Shown here: positions 10,561 through 31,100 of the stretch, one piece after another
Layout: each line of letters opens with the position of its first letter
How positions within the stretch are numbered: the stretch's first letter is position 1
Assembly: GCA_016785225.1 (NCBI GenBank)
Contig: JAFBJZ010000949.1
Span: 968,907 to 1,032,906, forward strand
Length of the DNA stretch: 64,000 bases
Direction of reading: 5' to 3'
Source of the DNA: Psettodes erumei
Lineage: Eukaryota; Chordata; Actinopteri; Pleuronectiformes; Psettodidae
Program-made: the position numbers and the translations under genes
Notes under the pieces: generated by a model
The model's database searches: none
What the model was told of the DNA's origin: nothing
Seen by the model: the letters and a program-made list of their open reading frames with translations, nothing else

Positions 10561-13560
10561 ATGTTGCCCGTGAGCTTGTTGAATGATGAATCAGGAACGT
10601 CAGTCACACACTATGATCCCAGACTACAGGATGCCCCCCCCCCACGCCTCCGACCCCTCCTCCCACACTTTAAACCCCCTCAGCCCTTTGACAAAGGAGG
10701 TCTGGATCTGGAGTTTTACCTGATGTCTGTCACGTAGCAGAGCAGTCCATCAGGAAGTCAGTGACGTGCGGACGACTTTAAATTAGTGAACATGGGGACA
10801 TCCACCGGCTCAAGTAGGTCTGTCAGACAGTGACTGTGGTGGGTGGTTTTTGATGAGTCCTCCATCAATCAGTTTGATTACAAGGGACAAGGCATGATCC
10901 AATCAGCTGTTGCAAATACCCCAAGTGTATTCTTGAACAGACTGTCTTGTCAACGGAAACTAAGTTTTTGAATTCTCTATAATGATCATCTTTGGCTGAA
11001 TTTTAAAACAGTGTCATATACCATCTGACATACAATAGTAGAGCTCGGTGCTGCAGCTGGAATGGACAGTGATAGAAAAGCCACAATATCAGACTGATTG
11101 CTGAAGAGCTTTCGATGAACAGTACTGCAGGTGTGTGAATCACCAGTCTCCAGTACATGTACTGAGAAGTGACAGCGATGAATCACAAGTGAGAGATTTA
11201 GGTGAGAATTTCACAAAGTCAAATATATTCAGGTGTAAAGTTGCCTTTGGCACTAAAACAACAACTGTAAAGGTCAAGATAGATTTTTTTCCCTCTGTAA
11301 TCTTTTTTTCAAGAACAAATTTACTTGTTCCAAACTCTAAACTGTCATCACTTTGTGCTCAGGGAAATTCTGATTAGAGATTTTCACCTTCTGACATTTT
11401 ATAAACCAATCATTCATTTGGAAGCCTATGTGTGTGTGTTGTTGTTGTTTTTAACAAAATAGTGATAATATACCTGGTGTGTAAATGTGAACATTTGAAC
11501 TGTATATTTTGAAGAAATTTGCCAGGTAATGTCAGTGATATTAGATCACAAAATATGGCCCCTGATGTCCATTTTGGGGATAAATGAGTAAACTGTGAAC
11601 CTATGATCCATCTGAAATAATTCCATGCACAATACCCTCATATACAACTTATATTAGAAGGATATTATTGTCTTATATAGCTGGTGATGATATTGTATGT
11701 GTGTCCCTGTGTGTATTTGCATGTACAAAGCTCCACCCTGGGGCAGCTCTTTGGTCCTGCTCCAGAGATTAGGACATCCATAATTTGTCACGGACCAAGG
11801 TCAGATTGCATGATTCAGAGTATGGCCGCAATAATGAGAAGATAACTACCTGGGGATGTGTAATCACACCACAGCCTGGACGCATCCGTAAAATAATAAA
11901 GCAAATTTGATTTACGATGAGGGAATCTTCATTTGAAAAAACTAAGTTTGCGATCTGTTGTTTGCAAATCCCCAGTCACAGGCAGGTGTGTAAGGTTTGG
12001 TGCTGTTTGGGAACAAGTAGGTCCTGTTGGTGTTATTCCTGAATGCATGATAGAGACAAATAAATCTAAAAAGAACACAGAACAATATGCTCGGGCGCTT
12101 ACGTGGCATAGCATTTGGTCTCTCTCTCTCTCTCTCTCTCTCCCTGACACGTGATAACATTTCCTCCTCGTCGTGGTCTCATCAGCACCTGATTGAATGG
12201 ATTCATCTTACCCGTGTCGTCTGTGTTTCTGTGAATGGAGACACAGCAAATCACTGGTCCAGTCACAGCATGTGTCACTCCCCAAACTTCCTGATTTATT
12301 ATACATTGTGTCAAAAGTCTTTGATTCTTCATTTGAATTTTCATTCATAGAAGTAACAGTAATGACATGTATAAAGTTTCAAGAGGAGATTTCCTTGACA
12401 TTGTGGAAGAAATGTGTTATTGATTGAGAAAACCCTGCTTGCAGAGTGATTAACAGCTTGACCCAGCTAAGCTTGGTGGTGCAAATCATTCCCCTTTTGC
12501 ACTACAGTATATTTTGTTAACCGCCTCACTGTCTGTGTGTGGGCTGGAACATTCATTGACCATGTTTTTCTTTAATTGGGAAGTCAGTCAGTTTCACAGA
12601 AAGCATTTCCTGTTGAGCTGCCATTCAGAACAAAGGGCATCTTGATTGCAGTTTCACTTGTTACTCAAACACGAAGGTTTCACAATACCAAAGACACATC
12701 TCTGTTGTTACAAGGACAGAAGAATCCTGGCTTTTATGGTGATTCAATCAGGGCCTAAAGATTTGCGTAGCAGACTTTTACAGTGAGGACATGGATGCTG
12801 TGTACAGAAATTCAACGGCAGACAACAATTGCAGTACTTCATGCTAACATAAAAAGATTGATTTAGTACTATTTCACCAGCCCAGTGGCCTAATGGATAA
12901 GGCATCAGCCTCCGGAGCTGGGGATTGTGGGTTCAAGTCCCATCTGGGTCGTTTCGTTCTACCATCATCACAGGTTTCATTTGGCCTATGATAAACTGTT
13001 TCCACAGGCTCAATATATATGCTGCCCAAATCACCGCTCAGTGATAGAACTAAGAACTGAATTTAGCTCCTTCATTTCGAAGGTGCATCTATTGTGAATG
13101 CTGGTTCACATATTAAGGAACCATCATTAATGTTATTGCTAACACCTGTGTTTTTCCTTTTAATATTCAGCTTTGTGTCAGACATGAATTTGTGAAAATT
13201 TAAAAAAAAGATGATGTTTAATCCAAAGGGAGATGCCAAAAACAAATTTCTGCTGTATTATCTATCGCGAAGGGGGAAGTACATGGAACTTTATTTTTTC
13301 ATAAGGGATGCTGCCCCTCTGTGGTCAAATATGTGCACATACACATTCAGATATTTATCACCCGCCAGGTTTACCTGCGCTGCACAGACGTAAAACTCTC
13401 GTCTGAGGAACAGCATATGTGCCTCAAATTTAAATATAAATTTTATTTATTTGTTTTAAATATATAAATCATTAAATGGCAAGTCAGCTGACAAGCTCAT
13501 CTGTCATACTGCTAAAAAACCCCCAACCTTCGTAAATATTACAACAGCATACGTCACCCT
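10561..13560. other. Intergenic space between prlh2 and the sharpin-type gene
   Basis: No conserved frame or repeat family was recognised apart from the tRNA-like gene and short runs: C9 near 10628 and a CT/GA tract at 12120-12142. The part next to prlh2 may carry its distal regulatory sites; a TGACGT core lies at about 10761. Confidence 0.5.
12879..12951 (+). tRNA. tRNA-Arg (CCG)-like gene with a weakened acceptor stem
   Basis: A-box TGGCCTAATGG, anticodon loop CTCCGGA with anticodon CCG on a TCAGC/GCTGG stem, and B-box GGTTCAAGTCC are all present and intronless. The 3' acceptor strand CTGGGTC pairs with AGCCCAG, so the first pair is A:C and the second G:T, where the usual gene has GACCCAG. 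Either a slightly decayed copy or a tRNA-derived relic; the internal pol III promoter looks intact. Confidence 0.75.
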
Positions 13561-13567
13561 ACTGACG

Positions 13568-13660
13568 ACGCATGCGCAGTACGGAGTGAAAGCATTCGCA
13601 CTCACAGCGCACTCAGTGTTACTAGTATCAAACTACTACAATAATCCCGGCGTCAGGAAG
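13568..13660 (+). promoter_or_regulatory. Promoter and untranslated exon 1 of the sharpin-type gene
   Basis: GCATGCGCAGT at about 13570-13580 matches the NRF1 palindrome core. The downstream leader ends CGTCAGGAAG at 13660 with the donor GTATGTGA. The region is TATA-less. The acceptor of the next leader exon is uncertain (CTTTAG near 13739 is one option). Confidence 0.5.
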
Positions 13661-13978
13661 GTATGTGATTCCTTTAAGTATAATCTTAATGTTCGGAAGA
13701 CGGAAAGAAACACTACGTTTGCCTGAAACGGGGCTTTAGCGAACACGGAAGAAGAGAGAAGTGAAACCTCTACCTCGGGCTTTAGTTTTTTGAAGTCGCT
13801 CCAAACAGTTGTCAGACCCTGCGCACTTGCTTCCTGTTGACAGTGAGGCTACTAACTATCCAACAGCGAGATACAATGTAAGAACCGTGGGGCAGGAAAC
13901 AACGTGGGACAAAGACGTTAACAACCCAGCGGACCCCGTGTGTTTGTGTTCGCCCCTCTACATGAGCCTGCTGGCGGG

Positions 13979-22683
<8,705 letters not shown>

Positions 22684-23720
22684 AAATCCTCAGAGTGTTC
22701 AAACTGAAGAAGATAGAGAGAGACTAAACTTGAAAGAAACTAAACTCCTTACAGCAGGGGTAAAAAAGGATCGAGGCATATAAAGGGGCATATTTAAGCC
22801 AAAACTAACTGTATAGGATTGTTGCATACAATTCTCAGCAAACTTCTAACCATCACTTACTGGCAAAGTAACCCGTGCCCTTGGCTTTTTCAATTTCGTC
22901 AGAATGACAGGAATAATACATTGACATTTCAGCTCTGCCTCCCCCATACAAGGAAATGCACTCTGTGTGACGGTAACAGTTCAGCGATTAGCATAAATCA
23001 CTTGACTGTGCCTGAGTGTAATGAGGTTTAGTGGTTGGAAGCAGCAGGTATTTTTTTTTTTGCGTGGTGCCTATTTAAAACGATTGCACTGCAAATGTAT
23101 CAATACAGGTGTGTTGTATTTCATTTTGGTAGTTACATACCAGGACGCATTTAAACTGAAGTGACCTTATTCTTGTGCACAAACGCTGTAGCAGGGTATT
23201 CATGATGACATTTTCTAGGAAAACAATGAAATCCTTGTTGTGTCCTTGATATGCAATTTTCTGCATTTAGCTAGACTGAACAAATTAGTATATATATCAT
23301 TAGTATATTTTACGAGTGTCTGTGTGATAATGTGATTGCATGCGTGCCTTGTCACCAAAGAAGTTTGAAATAAGTAAGATTGGTTCTGTTTGTCACTCAC
23401 AAGCTTCTGTATTCAACAAGACGTGCAGGGATGCAGAGGTCACAGTATCTCTCCTGTACTGCTGACCAGCAGTGTATTGATTAACAGTCAATTTCTGTGA
23501 GTGAAGGCACGTGGAAAGAAGTTTTGTCGATAAGCCCATATTCACTGTAAGGTACTCAAATAAGATAAATATACTCGTATACCAATACCAATACCAATAC
23601 CACAGTATGCCCTCAGCTACACTACTGCCCTTCACTGAGGATCCCTGAATAATTGTTCACTGTTACTTGTGTTCCAATAACAACACTGTGCTGCTGATGT
23701 TCTGCTGTGCCTTAGTGAAC

Positions 23721-23726
23721 AATAAA
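23721..23726 (+). terminator. Poly(A) signal for the long sharpin-type transcript
   Basis: AATAAA about 1.04 kb past the stop codon at 22683. The gap between stop and signal shows no other gene. Confidence 0.55.
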
Positions 23727-24099
23727 TAACCTTTAAACTCGGATCATTATGTGTGTATTTTTGAATATATAAACTAAAATCTCTATTTTAAAAAGTTGGT
23801 AAAATATAAAATAGAGTTAGATAAAGTGCTGTTAGGAAATGTATCTTCATTCCTTTTAGTATTTTTGGATATTGAAGCAATGATTCGTAAGATTTATGGT
23901 TGACACATTTATACTAAGTGGCTCTGTACTGACTATTCCTTTCTTTTGGGGGGTAGGGGTAACCAAAGTTTAATTTAAAGCCAATTTATGTGACATAGAC
24001 ATGAAAGTGAAAGTTAATTTTGTGCTTTTGCTTGAGCATTTGAAACAATTTACGGCACATGTTCTTGTCCACTTCGATTTGCTCCTACCAGAGTACACG

Positions 24100-24297
24100 A
24101 GTACATTCGGAGCTGCTCAAATTTCACACCGCCGGCTTCTCGCGGGGGGGGGCGGGGTTTAGACCCTCAGATACCCGCACACAGAGGCAGGCGGCTCCTT
24201 CGATGTGGTTTCTGCGGTCGTGCCCAGACCGAGTCGCCTTTACGATTAACGGATTATCAGAGATTAACAGCCTGCCGGTGCAGCGCCGGGCGTACTG
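24100..24297 (+). promoter_or_regulatory. oplah promoter and untranslated exon 1
   Basis: A GC-rich patch holds GGGGGGGGCGGGG (GC box) at about 24144-24157, in an otherwise AT-rich interval. The leader ends GGCGTACTG at 24297 with donor GTGAGT. The next exon begins after TCTCTCGCAG at 25170, 20 nt before the oplah ATG. Confidence 0.6.
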
Positions 24298-25190
24298 GTG
24301 AGTTTGATACGGCGGTAATGTCAGCTTGGTTGCTTCGAAGTCGGGTAACATGCAGGCTGCCCCAGCAACGCAGGCGGTGAATGGTTTGTAGCCACGGCAC
24401 GAACACAGCAGCTGAGCCGTGCTGGAGCCTCGAGGTATTCCGTGTGGGGATCCTTTCGTGTGCGCTGAGGTTTCTCATTTGCACCGTGTCATTGCTTGCT
24501 GTCTCTGGAAAGGCCTAAACAAAAAAAAAAGTTCCTGCGAGCGAGTTTCAGGCTTGTGCACCTGACTTCACGGTGGGGGTCTGGTCGGCTATGTTCCGGC
24601 AGGGTGTCCTCTTCAATTTGCATGTTTTGCTATGGGGGCATTGTTACTTTCCAGTTGCACTGCCCTTTCTGTCCAAGCAGCAGCTTCTGCAAGTGTCAAA
24701 AACATACAGTGGCTTTTTAACAGCAGGTTTAATCGCACAGATTAGATGTTTTGGAAAAGATCACGTGGAAAACCACTAAAAAACAATCATCTTAAATTAT
24801 GTGTCAATAAGAGGACACAGGACAAGTACCAGTAAATTAGAAAAGTGTTTACAGAAAGGCTAAGCATGAGGTGCGGTGCATGCTTCAGTAGTAACCAAAC
24901 TTAAACCCAGAGAGGAAAAAATCAGTGAAAGGAAGGAAGTTTTGCACAAATTTTGTGGTTGTTGATTTAAAAGTGCAGTCAGGCTTTTCAAATGCAAAGC
25001 AGTTGTGTCATGTTGTTGGTTTTTCTTGTGTGTGCAAATGAAAGATGTTTTTCCACCCTCCCTATCAAGCCTTATCTCACCTGTGCACTGTTACAAAGCT
25101 AATGTCTCTCAGAGCGACAGTCTCTCACTGTTTCACCGAGCCTTCTCTGCCTCCGCTCGCTCTCTCGCAGCGTTCTGATCTCTCTTCACG

Positions 25191-28100
25191 ATGGCCGAGA
25201 CAAAGGGGAAATTTGACTTTGCCATCGACCGGGGCGGCACCTTCACCGATGTGTTTGCCCGGCTGCCCGATGGCCACGAGAGGGTCCTGAAACTGCTGTC
25301 TCGAGACCCCCAGAACTACAAAGACGCTCCTACAGAGGGGATCCGCAGAATCCTGGAAGAGGTAACGGTCGCAGGATGGATGTGGATATTAAGGCATGCT
25401 TTTTCTAAACACGGCTCTGTTTTATTTATACAAAGAGTGTTGAAGGATTAGAGGTCAGGTGGAGGTTAAAGAAATGCAGGTGTGGGGTTGCATCCAGTTG
25501 CCACACATGTACTTAAACTCACAGGCCTAATACTTTTTTTTGTAATGCATTACGTTGCCAGGAAACGGGGCAGGCCTTTCCTCGCGACCAGCCCGTGGAC
25601 ACCTCCCGAATCGGCTGGATCAGGATGGGCACGACGGTGGCAACCAACGCCTTGCTGGAGAGAGAGGGAGAGAGGACGGCGCTGCTGGTCACGAAGGGCT
25701 TCAAGGACCTGCTGCACATCGGCACGCAGGCCAGGCCCAAACTCTTCGATCTGGTCCGTACCGGTGGTTTTGAGAATCCGCGCTGTACACGTAAACGCTT
25801 CAAGTGAAGCGCGCGCGCGTTTATGTAACACATGAACTGAAAAGCCAGCCTGTTCACGGACGAACTACTTAACCTTGAATTACGAGTTTATCCTACCACC
25901 TGACGCACAGATGCCGACGTATTCAAGCAGATTGGTATCCTTCTGTATTTTTTTTAACTGTACTGCCTGTGGTGTTCATGAGTGGCCTGGACACAGGGAT
26001 AACTGTCCCTGCAACATGAAGTTTACTTATTACAGAGACCGAGGGCAGGTCTTGGAATTTGCCCCCAGACCAGTTGTACCATTAATAGTTTAGGTGGTCA
26101 CAAATTTATGAAGCTGATGGTTTTTACAGAGCAAGCTGTCAGAAATGCAGTGAGCGGAAACAGATGCACAGAGCCATCTGATGTTATTCTTGCTCAGTCT
26201 TGAGCGCCATTCCCACACAGCAGCGCATTCATGTAAACATGTGTGACAAACACATGGCACATTACGTAATCGCTGATTCAGTCGAGCTCGTGTTGATATA
26301 ATCTGACCTGACCTCTGGCATGCGTGTTGCAATATGTCGCATTCATCCTCATTTCTGTATTAGCGGGAGGCACTGTCCGGCCGGCGTGTCTCTCGCTGCT
26401 TGTTTCACGCCTGTTTGCGCTCGCATGTCGACAGGAGGTCGCCGTGCCTGAAGTGCTGTATGAGGAGGTAATAGAGGTGGATGAGCGAGTCGTCCTCAGG
26501 CAAGACGGCTGCCGGCTGCCCAGGACGGATCCCAAACGTGTCGTCACAGGTGCGAAACGCAACCAGTGCGTAGCAGCGCTTCAAGATTTGGATCAAAACC
26601 CAGACCCTCATATTTCCATCAGCCTCAATTGTGTGTTGTGCGCTAATTAGCCCAAATTAGTATGTGAACGTGCGAAAAATGACCCCTGCTGAACATCAGC
26701 ATGTTTGTGCACCTTGCTCACAATGACATTGCAATTGGGCTTCTCAGGCAGCACCGGGGATTCTCTGGAGGTGTGGAGGGAGCTGGATCTGGAGCGTGTG
26801 GAAGAAGACCTGAGAGGGGTCCTGTCTCGTGGGATCACCAGTCTGGCTGTCCTGCTGCTGCACTCTTACACGTCAGTAGAATCGCTTTGTTTCTGGCGTA
26901 TTTACTCAAGCTGTATTCACTCTTATCTTACAATCTCTCCGTGCCTGGAACAAATTTTTCTCTCTATTTAACTTACTGCTCACCACTCTCTTGCTTTTCT
27001 TTTTGCAAACGTACACTCAGCTGTGCAATTTGCCCTCTCAGTCTCTCCTCATCTCTGTGGGAGTTGGGGTGTGTTCGCTGAACATCTGGTGTCCAATAGC
27101 CTTTTTCTATTGTATATGTAAGCCGTGTGGTTAAGTAGGTGGAAGTTCATGTTTTTCTACCTGTCCCTCCGCCCTTTATGTCAAGTCGACTCCCTTTTTT
27201 TTTTTCCTTGAAACCCATTTCACATTTTGAAGTCCGCAGACGTCTTCCCTCAAGTTTCTGAAAACTGTAGTTAACATTTTTTTGCTTCTGCTCAGGTGTC
27301 CACGTTTTAAAGTGGTGAGAAAAGCACAATGTATGATAGAGCAGTTGAGAAATTGCAGAAGAGCTTTATATTTGACTTGTTTTCAAACCCCAGCCTTCAC
27401 CTTGTCCCTCTCCCTTTGACTGTCCGTCAGATGGTCTGATCATGAGAAAGCTGTGGGCGCCCTGGCACGTCGCCTGGGCTTCAGCCAGGTGTCGCTGTCC
27501 AGCGAGGTCATGCCCATGGTGCGGGCGGTGCCACGGGGCTACACCGTCTGTGCCGACGCCTACCTCACGCCCAAAATTCATCAGTATTTAAAGGGCTTCA
27601 CATCTGGGTTCAAGGGTGGCCTGAAGGTCCGTACCTCTCACGTCACATATGTCTGAAGATGCTGTTTCTTCCAAATGTTTGACGCTTCCATCCCTTATTT
27701 CCATCTGACATCAGGATGTGGACGTGTTGTTCATGCAGTCAGACGGAGGTCTGACTCCCATGGAACAGTTCTGTGGTTCGCGGGCCATTCTGTCTGGCCC
27801 AGCTGGGGGTGTGGTGGGATACGCTATTACCTCCTACAACCCGGTGGAGAAAAAGCCTGTGATTGGCTTTGACATGGGCGGTGAGTAAACACTCAAGAAA
27901 ACACCGAGTGCACAGACTATGTGTGAAACTTCCTTCTATTGTTTTGTCTTTCTTTGTTGTACATGTCTCTGCATCTATATTCTCTCCAATGTTGCTGATT
28001 AGATTTGACAGTTTCTATATTTCTAAATTTTAATGGGATTTATTGCTTGAGTGCTTAAGCTTATATTGAGTGTTTTATTACAGCTCAAAAGATATTTGTT

Positions 28101-31100
28101 GTTTTGGTTCTCTCACTTTTACAGACATTTTCTTGCTCTTATTGCCTTCTTGACCTGCTCTCTCTCTTTTTTTGTCCCTCCAGGGACCTCGACAGACGTG
28201 AGTCGATACGCCGGCCGGTACGAACACGTGTTTGAGGCTACCACAGCCGGGGTGACCCTGCAAGCTCCTCAGCTGGACATCAACACTGTGGCTGCAGGAG
28301 GAGGGTCGCGACTCTTCTTCAGGTCGGTATGCACGTGGGGTGTTGTGATGGGCCGTTTTCAATCGATCAACTTGTTTGCTGTTAATTTTTCATGCAGAAA
28401 AGAAAATCTCCAACCATCATTAACAAGAGTCACAACTTAACTTATGTGTGCATCTGATTTCCGGACAATCTTTAACTCAGTGAGGCTGTTGTGATACTTG
28501 GACTGTTAAAGACTAACACAAATCTTCTGTAGCTGACAATGAGGTCACGCTCTCTGACATGCATAATGTGCATTCCACATCTGAGACGTCTCTCCTTTCC
28601 TTACTGCTCAGATCTGGGATGTTTGTGGTTGGACCAGAGTCTGCAGGTGCACATCCAGGACCAGCATGCTACAGAAAAGGTAACAGAAAGCTTGATTCCC
28701 CTGCACCATTCCCCAGCTTTTCCATTACTTTCTTTCCAGTTTCCCAGAAGCTTTTCACAACCGAAACCTGGTTGATGGTTAACTATACATTTCCAGCTCA
28801 CTTCTCCCACCAACGGTGGTCTTCACTGGTTTCAGGTCTCAGTTGGAGCTGTAATGTGTGCTAACAAAAAGAAACTCGAATCTGACTTGATTGTTGACCT
28901 ACGCTGTCAGAGAGTTCTCGCTCTGTTTCGTATAACATGATCTCCTGTACCTTTCCACAGTTTCACGTTAACATTTCTCATAGAATGGCCTTTAAAAGAA
29001 AGTACCTCCACACAAAAGAAGCCTTTACACATGCACTCTGAACAACACGGCTGTAGCGAGAGATTTATAATGGAATCCCTGTGTTTTTTTTTCCTAGGTG
29101 GCCCTCTGACTGTGACCGATGCTAATTTAGCCCTGGGAAGACTCCTCCCTTCCTTCTTCCCAAAGATCTTTGGGCCCGGAGAGAACGAACCACTATCCTT
29201 GGAGGAGACCATGAAACATTTCCGTCATCTCACCCAGGAGATCAACATCTTTTTGTCTTCTAACCAGTCACAGGTACTAATACTGACTGAAATATTAGGT
29301 AGAGCTCCGATTTTCTTTGAGAGGGAGGAATTTAATAAGATTTATTTGGGTTTTTTTAAGATTAGCACAAATGGGACCAACCACTCGCACAACAGTATGG
29401 TGCCAAACAGCCAATCAGAGATGAGTGTGGAGGAAGTTGCCATGGGATTCATCCGTGTCGCTAATGAGGCCATGTGCCGGCCAATCAGAGCCCTGACGCA
29501 GGTAATTAGGGTATTAAAGCTGTTGCTTCAGCTTGTTGAAATAATAAGACTGTGTTTGGTTAACTATGTGAAACATGTAAATACCTTTCTCTCCCTCTCC
29601 CCCCTTGTCTTCTTTTCTCTGTCTCACCCCACCCCCCCCAACATTTTACACCCTCATAGGCCAAGGGCCATGATACATCTCAACATGTGTTAGCATGTTT
29701 CGGGGGTGCAGGTGGCCAACATGCTTGTGCTATTGCCCGGGCCCTGGGGATGAAGACTGTCTTTATACATAAGTAAGGTTGAAAGATTATATTTCAGTGT
29801 ATGTGAGAGGTGAGGAAATACCAGAAAGAGAAGAAAGAGCGTGTTTTATGAGTTATGATTGTTGTCTGGCCTAATAGTTTGACAGAAACCTGGCCGATCC
29901 TTACTCGGATCAATGGCGTTCCTGGCTGTAATGTGTGTGTGTGCGTTTTGCAGGTACAGTGGCGTGCTGTCGGCCTACGGTCTGGCTCTAGCTGACGTGG
30001 TGGAGGAGGTGCAGGAGCCGTGCTCCCTGCAGTACCAACAGCGCTGCTTCAGTGAGCTCGACCGGAGGGTAGAGCAGCTCTCAAAGCGCTGCCGCGACAC
30101 ACTCTCCGCACGTGGCTTCACCGGGTCAGCCCCCGTAATACACGTTAACCCACCCCACCACTGATACTCACTTAATACCAGCATTTTTTTAACAAATAAT
30201 GATAGATCATTGGAACAGTCTTGGCAGATTTGGCATAAGCAGACCAAAGCAGTCTTGTGTTTCCTGTCCTCTCCAGCGATCAGATAACCACTGAGGTTTT
30301 CCTCCACCTGCGTTACGAGGGCACTGACTGCGCGCTCATGGTTACTGCTGCTGGTTACCCCAGCAACGCCCAGTCCTGTCGAGCTGGAGACTTCTGCAGC
30401 GCCTTCACAAAACGGTTAGCTCTGCCTTTACCTACAGTTTAAGCTAAATCATTGCATCTCATTAGACTTGTTTTGTGGCTTATGTTTAACGTGAGTAAGC
30501 GAACAGCATGTGCAATGTGTCATTTTTCCATAGCAGATAAGCTTAGTAAACTTTCGAGCTGACATTTATCTACACTACTCATGGTTTCCTCTGTTCCCTC
30601 TAACCTTTTCCACTCCATGTTTCTTTGCGCTTCGCTTGAGTCACACACATCTTTTTTTTTTCCTTTTCTTTAGTTATTTGAAGGAATTTGGATTCACCAT
30701 CCCAGACAGAGCCATCATGGTTGATGACATCAGAGTGCGGGGTTGTGGCAAATCTGGCATCAAATCGGTGCATAAAACAAAGATGGGAACCGGACAGGCC
30801 AAACCCGTCACGGTACATGGACTCTCATCACACAAACACAGACCTGAATATTTTTGTTTTCGTGTACACACATGGACACGGTCTCTCTTTTAATTGAGAC
30901 CAAAGAGCAAGTATGCTCAGATACACACTTGACTTCACGCACACTTCTCTCTAGATGACCAAGTGTTACTTTGAGGATGGTTACCTGGACACCAGTGTGT
31001 ATCTATGGGAGGAGCTGCCGTGTGGTCACAGCATCCAGGGACCAGCAATCATCATCGACAAGAACAGGCAGGCATTTTGTAGTCTTTCTTTTATTATAGA

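Noticed and set aside
13940..13978. Upstream start for the sharpin-type protein
   Set aside because: The extension begins at GTG. The first ATG in frame is 13979 and SHARPIN-like similarity begins after it.
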